Below are positions 1 through 5,006 of a DNA stretch of 5,831 bases, piece by piece; the stretch's first letter is position 1, and each line of letters starts with the position of its first letter. A model generated the notes under the pieces. That model worked only from the letters and a program-made list of their open reading frames with translations, was not told where the DNA came from and searched no databases. The stretch covers positions 1 through 5,831 of the forward strand of contig JACPZR010000106.1 in the NCBI GenBank assembly GCA_016195395.1. Direction: 5' to 3'. The stretch is from Spirochaetia bacterium. GTDB lineage: Bacteria; Spirochaetota; Leptospirae; Leptospirales; Leptonemataceae. Both the position numbers and the translations under genes were made by a program.

Positions 1-153
1 AAGGGCAGAGGCCTGAGTGAGGCTTTGGATCACGCAGAATCCAAAGTGCTGGCCGGGCTTGGACGCGAGTGGGGCAAAGCGCGCATGAATCAATTCGCGC
101 GGGACCTTCAGGAATTCAACGAGTATATATCAAAGGCTGACGGCCACTCATAA
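1..153 (+). CDS. C-terminal fragment of an unidentified protein, possibly a MarR-type transcriptional regulator
   Basis: An open frame runs in from the left edge and ends at a TAA at 151-153, giving the last 50 residues of a gene whose start lies outside the window. The fragment is charged and appears all-helical. It opens with KGRGLSEAL, followed by a long helix containing VLAGLG and a final amphipathic helix (MNQFARDLQEFNEYI). This order resembles the end of MarR-family regulators, where an LT.KGR.L motif after the winged-helix hairpin leads into C-terminal dimerisation helices. The match is short and the DNA-binding part cannot be seen, so the family call is a weak inference; any helical C-terminus could look similar. 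The gene is convergent with the 259-residue gene, with only 20 bases between the two stop codons, and is not part of the elongasome operon. Confidence 0.6.
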   Translation, partial: KGRGLSEALDHAESKVLAGLGREWGKARMNQFARDLQEFNEYISKADGHS

Positions 154-173
154 GCGGGCTGGACCGGCCTCTA

Positions 174-953
174 TCAGAATGTTACCAGATACACAGGACG
201 CCCTTGGTGGCGAACAACCGCGCGCACGTATCTGTGCGGCTCTGCAAAGCGCTCCGCTTTCTTTGCAAGAACGTTGATCTCCCCCGGGGAAAGACGGTCA
301 CAGAAAACCCCCAGATAATCCGCATCGCCCGGAACTCTCGTATCCGAAAGTGAGCGACCCATGATGACAAGATCCAGTGTGCGGCCGTCCAAGGTGTCGG
401 GAAAGAATACGCGGTCCGCGGGGTCCGGGAAGAATTCAATAGAGCCCCTGCGCGGCTTCACCAATCGTTCAATGTTTCTGATGCGTTCCTGTCCAATGCC
501 CCGGATGTAGCGGACAACGCGTCCCGCGACGGCGAACGTCATCCCGCCCAACTCGTACAAGACAACGCGCCGCGTGCCGGGAACAATCAGGTCTTTCACG
601 CTGTCCGCGCCGGCTACAAGGCGGTCCACACGCTTCTGGAGAGACTCGCTGAACATCTCCACAAGGTCTGTATTTTTAACTTTGTCCAGCTGGCGAAAGA
701 GGGCGTGATAGTTTTTGGGCGCGTAACCAATGCGGCCGCGCGCATCACCTATGAGTCCGCGGAGACGCTTGGCGCGCTCGCGCACGTACGCGGGTCCGTC
801 TGCTGATGCCTGTTCCAGAAGCGCGGCACGCTCATCGAGCGTGTCCAAGTGCCTGTCGCTCTTGTGGTGAAAGTCCTCAAGGTCGGACAAACCCTTTTCA
901 AGGAGAAACGCAAGGTTCCGCAGCTTTTGCAGTCGCGCGAGTGTCCTCTTCAT
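174..953 (-). CDS. Uncharacterised 259-residue soluble protein downstream of rodA
   Basis: I do not recognise this protein. It has no signal peptide or membrane segment, so it is probably cytoplasmic. Residues 1-120 are rich in Leu, Arg, Glu and Lys with heptad-like spacing and probably form long helices or a coiled coil (for example LARLQKLRNLAFLLEKGLSD, and a helix around 98-120). Residues 128-259 look mixed alpha/beta, with strands such as RRVVLYELGGMTFAVAG, TLDLVIMG, YLGVFCD and the final GRPVYLVTF. A short motif, FFPD, occurs twice nine residues apart (174-177 and 183-186). The VVLYELGGMTFAV stretch faintly recalls the first strands of CheW-like folds, but the rest does not follow convincingly. 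The ATG at 951-953 is preceded only by a weak purine run (AGAAAAG) and no good Shine-Dalgarno. The gene lies 62 bases after the rodA stop on the same strand, so co-transcription with the elongasome genes is possible but unproven. Codon use resembles its neighbours, which supports a real gene. Confidence 0.8.
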   Translation of the reverse strand: MKRTLARLQKLRNLAFLLEKGLSDLEDFHHKSDRHLDTLDERAALLEQASADGPAYVRERAKRLRGLIGDARGRIGYAPKNYHALFRQLDKVKNTDLVEMFSESLQKRVDRLVAGADSVKDLIVPGTRRVVLYELGGMTFAVAGRVVRYIRGIGQERIRNIERLVKPRRGSIEFFPDPADRVFFPDTLDGRTLDLVIMGRSLSDTRVPGDADYLGVFCDRLSPGEINVLAKKAERFAEPHRYVRAVVRHQGRPVYLVTF

Positions 954-1015
954 GCTTTTCTAATATCGGCCCCGGAATGGCCCAAATCGACACGGACGGG
1001 CGGAAAGACCCGCTT

Positions 1016-2548
1016 CTAGTTCGCAAAACGACGGCGATAAATCGATAGAAGGATACCCAGGGCAGCCATGCAGATCATCAGGTGCGACCCGCCATAACTC
1101 ATGAAGCTCAGCGGGAGTCCCGTCACAGGCATCAGTCCCAAAGCAATCCCAACGTTGAAGAGAATGTGGAAAAAGAACATGAACGCGATCCCGGCCGCGA
1201 GAAGCGACGCAAAGCGGTCGCGCGATTCAAAACTGAGCTGGAGCGCCCGGACGGGGATAACGATCAGCAGTGCAAGCAGCACGATGGCGCCAAAGAACCC
1301 GGTACGCTCGCTCCAAGAAGTGAAAATAAAGTCCGTGTAGGCCTCGGGGACAAGCGGCCGGTCTCCCACTGTCATGTCACCGGCAAACAAACCGCGGCCC
1401 ACCAATTGCCCTGAACCGATGGCAGCCTTTGACGCGCGTATCTGATATGCAAGGTCCCGCGGGAATTTGTCCGGATTGATGAACGCTGTTACGCGCGCAA
1501 TCTGGTGATACTTGAAAGAAAACGTCATGTGAACGGCGACGGAGGAAAGAATGGAAATGCCCAGCACTCCCAGCGGAATATAGAACCGGCGCAGATTCGT
1601 CCGCGAAATCCCCTGCGTAAACCGGATGATAAAGAGCACCAGCGCTGCGATGGCCAGAAGCAGACCCAGGATCGACATCAAAAGATCGCTCTCCAGAATG
1701 CGCAGGAGAAGGCCGCCCGCCTCCTGCCGCACGCTCGATGCGGATTCTTTCAGAGAGCTGTAGAGTTCCGGATTTGACAATATTCCCGATAAATACGAGC
1801 GGTCGGGTCCATCGACCGCGGACGGAATCCGGCCGCGATCCACGAACGCCCACACTTCACTCCGTAATATCCGCGGCGCGGGCAGAAGATCATTCTTGCC
1901 CAGCTCGATCATGTTTGTGACCAGCGGATCAACCAACGTTATGTGGTTGTACTCAATGTAGAGCGGAATGGACATGGACACGCCAAAGAAAATTACAATC
2001 GAAAGCATGTGAAGGATGTCTGCGCCTGCAATAAAGAGCATGGCGAGCATGATCGGCGCAAAGGCCACAGCATATCCAAGGTCCGGCTGAACCACAATCA
2101 AGAGCATCGGCAGAAGTCCAATCGCAAAGGCCGTGAGCAGAGTGGGAATCTTTTCCATATCCCGCTCTTTGACTTCCAGGTACTTTGCCAACAGCACAAT
2201 CAACGCCAGCTTTGCGAATTCAGACGTCTGAAAACCCACAGGCCCCCAACGGAGCCATGAGCGCGCGCCCTTCACCTCTTTTCCGATTCCCGGAATCAGC
2301 GTTATGATCAAAAGGAGAATGGCGATAGCAAAGAGGTGCGGTGCGTACGCTCCAATCACCTGGTAATTCATCCGCCTGAGTCCCAGACAGATGACTGTTC
2401 CCACAGCAAAAAAGATCAACTGACGCAGCCAACGTCCCTCGGGGGCATCAGACACAATCTCCTGAGTATAGAGCGTGAAAATGCCCGCGAAGACCACGAA
2501 CAACACGGGTATCACAAGAAGTGGATCAATTCGGAATCTTCTGTCCAT
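1016..2548 (-). CDS. rodA: RodA, SEDS-family peptidoglycan glycosyltransferase of the elongasome
   Basis: RodA polymerises lipid II into glycan strands at the inner membrane as the partner of PBP2. This copy has 510 residues, against roughly 370-420 in most RodA proteins, and many hydrophobic segments. Family landmarks are present: GARSWLRWG with the loop Trp (residues 95-102), FQTSEFAK (106-113), QPDLG (154-158), RASKAAIGSG (371-380), PEAYTDFIF (401-409) and PVTGLPLSFMSYGGS (474-488). The extra length lies mainly at about 201-310: a hydrophilic segment followed by an added membrane helix (about 291-310), inserted before the helix that leads to the large catalytic loop. Several usually invariant positions differ: QPSE is QTSE, HTDFIF is YTDFIF, PLPF is PLSF, and the usual catalytic Asp position aligns with Phe362. 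The ATG at 2546-2548 is chosen because MDRRFRIDPLLVIPV is a typical RodA start; a longer reading to 2719 would run through PBP2 coding sequence. The start overlaps the PBP2 gene by 23 bases, implying coupled translation. Confidence 0.95.
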   Translation of the reverse strand: MDRRFRIDPLLVIPVLFVVFAGIFTLYTQEIVSDAPEGRWLRQLIFFAVGTVICLGLRRMNYQVIGAYAPHLFAIAILLLIITLIPGIGKEVKGARSWLRWGPVGFQTSEFAKLALIVLLAKYLEVKERDMEKIPTLLTAFAIGLLPMLLIVVQPDLGYAVAFAPIMLAMLFIAGADILHMLSIVIFFGVSMSIPLYIEYNHITLVDPLVTNMIELGKNDLLPAPRILRSEVWAFVDRGRIPSAVDGPDRSYLSGILSNPELYSSLKESASSVRQEAGGLLLRILESDLLMSILGLLLAIAALVLFIIRFTQGISRTNLRRFYIPLGVLGISILSSVAVHMTFSFKYHQIARVTAFINPDKFPRDLAYQIRASKAAIGSGQLVGRGLFAGDMTVGDRPLVPEAYTDFIFTSWSERTGFFGAIVLLALLIVIPVRALQLSFESRDRFASLLAAGIAFMFFFHILFNVGIALGLMPVTGLPLSFMSYGGSHLMICMAALGILLSIYRRRFAN

Positions 2549-4478
2549 TTCCCTGCGCTTGATTTGGATTTTGGTTCTGGTTCTGCGGCTGGCCTTGGCC
2601 GGGAGTACCCGGAACCGGGTTGGTATTCGCCGGCTGCAGTGCCGGCACAGAAAACGCAGCCTTGAAGATATCACCGGCCACGGGTGCAGCTGTCGAGGCT
2701 CCCCATACGCCGAACTCAACGAAAACTACCACTACGATCTGCTCTTCCGGCGGCGCCCCAAACGGCGCAAACCCCATAAACCACGCATGGCTGGCCGACT
2801 TGCGTTGGCTGCGTGTTTGGACCGTCCCTGTTTTCCCGGCGATCGGCGGGAGGTCTTTGCGGTTCAAGAAAGCCGCGGTTCCTTCCAAGACCACCTGACG
2901 CATTCCCTTGTGAACAATTTCGAGACTCTTCTGCGATATGGGGACTTCTTTGATCAACTCAGCGCCCACTTTACGAAGCACTTTGTCCGTCAGTGGATCC
3001 CGGACTTCGTTCACCAGATGCGGACGATATATCTTTCCCCGGTTGGCAAGTGCGGCAATGTACACAGCCACTTCCAGCGGCGTAACTTCCAAGAATCCCT
3101 GACCAATGGCCATGTTCACAGTGTCCCCGTCGTACCAGCGGCTGGACCACGTTATCTGTTTCCAACGTTGGTCGGGCACAAACCCGTTGATCTCTCCGGG
3201 AAGGTCAATGCCGGTGCGCCGGTCCAGACCAAAGTTGCGCGCCAGCTGAATCATGGGCGTTGCTCCGATCTTGTGACCCAGCTGGTAGAAGTACACGTTA
3301 CAGCTTTTTTGGATGGCGCCCACCATGTCATTGGTGCCGTGAGGTTCAGTGTCAAAGTGTTCCGAGGCGGTAACGCCCGGCATTGAAGAAGGCAGTACCC
3401 ATTTTCCAGGACAGTAGAACGTAGTTGTCTCCGGTGTGCGGAGCGGTTCGGGCGCTTCCAACGCGGCCAGGGCAACGAGCGGCTTGAATGTGGAAGCCGG
3501 CGGAAATTTGGCCTGAATCGCAATGTTCAAGAATCCTTCGTGATCGTCCACGTCCTTGTAGTGCGCATTGCGTTTGTCGCTTGAAGCGCTTGAAAGGAGG
3601 TTGGGGTCAAACGACGGGTTGGAAACCAAGGCAAGGATTTCGCCGGTGCTCGCGCGCATGGCAATCGCTGTGCCGCGCTTCCCGGTGGCCACAAGCGAAC
3701 GGTACGCAGCTGCCTGGATATCCCGGTCAATCGATAGAATGATATTATTTCCGTGTTCCGACGCAGCGATCTGTTCTTCCGATTCCAGGACGCGGCTGCG
3801 CACCCGCACGCCGTCCGTTCCACGGAGTTCGGAGTCGTACCGCGCTTCCAATCCGCCCTTCCCGATCATCTGGTACGGCAGAGCAAGCTTGCGGTCCAGT
3901 TCGTGACGCGACGGAAGACCAATGTATCCGCTCACATGCGCCAAGGCTGGCCCCATGGAGTAATAACGCACATGGTTGTCCACGAACTCGCCATAACGCG
4001 AGCTCATGCGGAATTCTGCGAGTCGCTCCTGTTCCACTTTGGACATGCGGTTCAACAAAACAATCGGTTCGTTCCGACGCACCATGCGCTGCCAGTTTTC
4101 CTGAACCACTTTGTCCGCGAACTCTTCAAACGGTCGGCCCATCAACGCTGAGAATTCACGCAGGAAACGTTCCCCTTCATCGCGGTTACGGAAACGCGCT
4201 GGGTGAATCACAAAGTCAATGTAGTTGATATTCTGGATCAGCGCCGGGCCCACGGGTCCGTGCCTGTCATACACAAGGCCGCGCGGGGCAATGGTAAACT
4301 CCTGGCGACTCACGAACTTCTTTGCAAGCACTCGGTTCTCGTAGCCGCGCACCAGCTGGAGGTTCCCCAGCTGCATTGACATGATGAAAACGCAAAAGAG
4401 GATAACGCCGACGGCAAAGTACAGGCGCTTCTGAAACTTCTGTTCAAGTCGGAATTGTGTGGCCGACTTTGAGCTCAT
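2526..4478 (-). CDS. mrdA: Penicillin-binding protein 2, class B peptidoglycan transpeptidase of the elongasome
   Basis: This is the monofunctional DD-transpeptidase that cross-links glycan made by RodA during cell elongation; it is anchored in the inner membrane and acts in the periplasm. At 650 residues it is of normal family size. A short cytoplasmic N-terminus precedes one membrane helix (about 19-36). The pedestal region follows, with APRGLVYDRHG (64-74) and KGGLEARYDSELRGTDG (207-223). The transpeptidase domain has all three active-site motifs: S329-T-F-K332 within PPASTFKP, S392-C-N394, and K549-T-G551. The only cysteines outside the membrane helix are Cys356 and Cys393; with His374 and His380 they could form a metal site like that reported for some PBP2 proteins. 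From about residue 615 the protein ends in a Pro/Gln/Asn-rich, probably disordered tail. The start is firm: GGAG lies 5 bases upstream and the ATG overlaps the mreD stop as ATGA. The end overlaps the rodA start. Confidence 0.97.
   Translation of the reverse strand: MSSKSATQFRLEQKFQKRLYFAVGVILFCVFIMSMQLGNLQLVRGYENRVLAKKFVSRQEFTIAPRGLVYDRHGPVGPALIQNINYIDFVIHPARFRNRDEGERFLREFSALMGRPFEEFADKVVQENWQRMVRRNEPIVLLNRMSKVEQERLAEFRMSSRYGEFVDNHVRYYSMGPALAHVSGYIGLPSRHELDRKLALPYQMIGKGGLEARYDSELRGTDGVRVRSRVLESEEQIAASEHGNNIILSIDRDIQAAAYRSLVATGKRGTAIAMRASTGEILALVSNPSFDPNLLSSASSDKRNAHYKDVDDHEGFLNIAIQAKFPPASTFKPLVALAALEAPEPLRTPETTTFYCPGKWVLPSSMPGVTASEHFDTEPHGTNDMVGAIQKSCNVYFYQLGHKIGATPMIQLARNFGLDRRTGIDLPGEINGFVPDQRWKQITWSSRWYDGDTVNMAIGQGFLEVTPLEVAVYIAALANRGKIYRPHLVNEVRDPLTDKVLRKVGAELIKEVPISQKSLEIVHKGMRQVVLEGTAAFLNRKDLPPIAGKTGTVQTRSQRKSASHAWFMGFAPFGAPPEEQIVVVVFVEFGVWGASTAAPVAGDIFKAAFSVPALQPANTNPVPGTPGQGQPQNQNQNPNQAQGNGQKIPN
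2549..2554 (-). promoter_or_regulatory. Weak, closely spaced ribosome-binding site of rodA inside the mrdA coding sequence
   Basis: The message reads AGGGAA directly before the rodA ATG, so the purine core is nearly touching the start codon instead of the usual 5-9 bases away. It lies in the last codons of mrdA. The poor spacing suggests rodA is translated mostly by ribosomes that terminate at the mrdA stop 23 bases further on and re-initiate. This is inference from the layout; no other in-frame start fits the RodA N-terminus better. Confidence 0.45.
2559..2588 (-). repeat. Low-complexity Gln/Asn repeat at the end of mrdA
   Basis: These 30 bases encode PQNQNQNPNQ, residues 631-640 of PBP2, made of repeated CAG/CAA and AAC/AAT codons. 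Codon choice varies between repeats (CAG-AAC, CAG-AAC, CAA-AAT), so this is an amino-acid repeat more than a perfect DNA repeat. It forms the core of a Pro/Gly/Gln/Asn-rich tail spanning about residues 615-650 and lies just upstream of the rodA start. Confidence 0.8.
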
Positions 4479-4493
4479 GAGATCTCCGAGCTC
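4471..4493 (-). promoter_or_regulatory. Predicted RNA hairpin presenting the mrdA ribosome-binding site, with ATGA overlap
   Basis: In the message, GAGCTC occurs twice, 11 bases apart, and being self-complementary the copies can form a 6-base-pair stem. The loop is GGAGATCTCAT, so it contains the mrdA Shine-Dalgarno GGAG (plus-strand 4484-4487) and the first two bases of the start codon; the G of ATG is the first base of the 3' stem arm. The mreD stop TGA overlaps the ATG. The SD is 5 bases from the ATG, a good spacing. The repeats and spacing are directly visible; the fold and any control role are inference. Confidence 0.4.
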
Positions 4494-5005
4494 TCGATCT
4501 TATACAGCCAGCTCAGAAGCCAGAACCACATGGGAGAAACGAGCGCAGTATAGACGGCAGGGCCCACAAAAGAATACGACTTGTTGAAGTCCTCCAGCCA
4601 GCCCATAAACAGCCACACCAGAAAACGCACTACAATCGATGTTCCCAGTACGATCGCCATGATAGGCGCCACACGGTCTTTATCGATGACGCGGTTCATT
4701 TTGCCCAGGATAAAACCTGCCATGGTGTAGACCAGGGAATGCACTCCAATCAGGGGAACAAATTCCCCGGCCACGTCCAAGTACTGTCGTATCCCTGAGT
4801 CCTCAAGAATCCCAGCAAAGAAACCTATCCACAAACCCGCAAATTCACCGCGGCGAAGCGCAAAGAAGATTACGAAGATCAAAAGAAAGTCGGGGAAAAT
4901 GAGTCCGCTCCCCATGAAGCTGAAATTCAGGCTCAAAAATCTGAATCCCTTCAGAAAGAAGGAGACCACAAGTCCAATCGCTACTACTAAAAATTCAAGG
5001 AACAT
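4475..5005 (-). CDS. mreD: MreD, integral membrane rod-shape-determining protein
   Basis: MreD is a small inner-membrane protein that works with MreC to link MreB filaments to the wall-synthesis enzymes PBP2 and RodA. Its 176 residues are within the usual range. They are mostly hydrophobic, with about five to six predicted membrane helices: near 3-18, 37-50, 56-68, 82-101, 112-135 and 146-168. The central FPDFLLIFVIFFALRRGEFA segment, followed by GLWIGFFAGILED, is the most typical part of the family: a PD pair before a helix, then a charged turn and a glycine-rich helix ending in an acidic residue. The ATG at 5003-5005 comes one base after the mreC stop TAG. There is no clear Shine-Dalgarno, so translation probably depends on ribosomes finishing mreC. 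The stop overlaps the mrdA start. Sequence similarity in this family is always low, so gene order is a major part of the call. Confidence 0.93.
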   Translation of the reverse strand: MFLEFLVVAIGLVVSFFLKGFRFLSLNFSFMGSGLIFPDFLLIFVIFFALRRGEFAGLWIGFFAGILEDSGIRQYLDVAGEFVPLIGVHSLVYTMAGFILGKMNRVIDKDRVAPIMAIVLGTSIVVRFLVWLFMGWLEDFNKSYSFVGPAVYTALVSPMWFWLLSWLYKIESSEIS

Positions 5006-5006
5006 A

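Noticed and set aside
154..173. A bidirectional terminator between the two convergent genes.
   Set aside because: Only a GGC/GCC mini-stem is visible in 20 bases, with no T-run on either side.
519..570. CheW-like domain in the unknown 259-residue protein.
   Set aside because: One strand pair (VVLYELGGMTFAV) is reminiscent, but the later CheW core pattern is not recognisable and no chemotaxis gene is nearby.
954..1015. A terminator or promoter between rodA and the unknown gene.
   Set aside because: The message can form only two short stems (GCGG/CCGC with a 6-base loop and GGCC/GGCC with a 7-base loop), with no U-run after either. No convincing -35/-10 pair with proper spacing was found.
2549..2719. 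A longer rodA reading frame starting at 2719.
   Set aside because: The extra 57 residues are basic and non-membrane, lie entirely within PBP2 coding sequence, and do not resemble a RodA N-terminus. MDRRFRIDPLL at 2548 does.
2475..3386. A 303-codon open frame on the plus strand opposite mrdA.
   Set aside because: It lies antisense to the PBP2 transpeptidase domain with all its catalytic motifs. Its translation has no recognisable family features and its hydrophobic stretch is simply the reverse of the Gln/Asn repeat. It is a shadow frame in GC-rich coding DNA.
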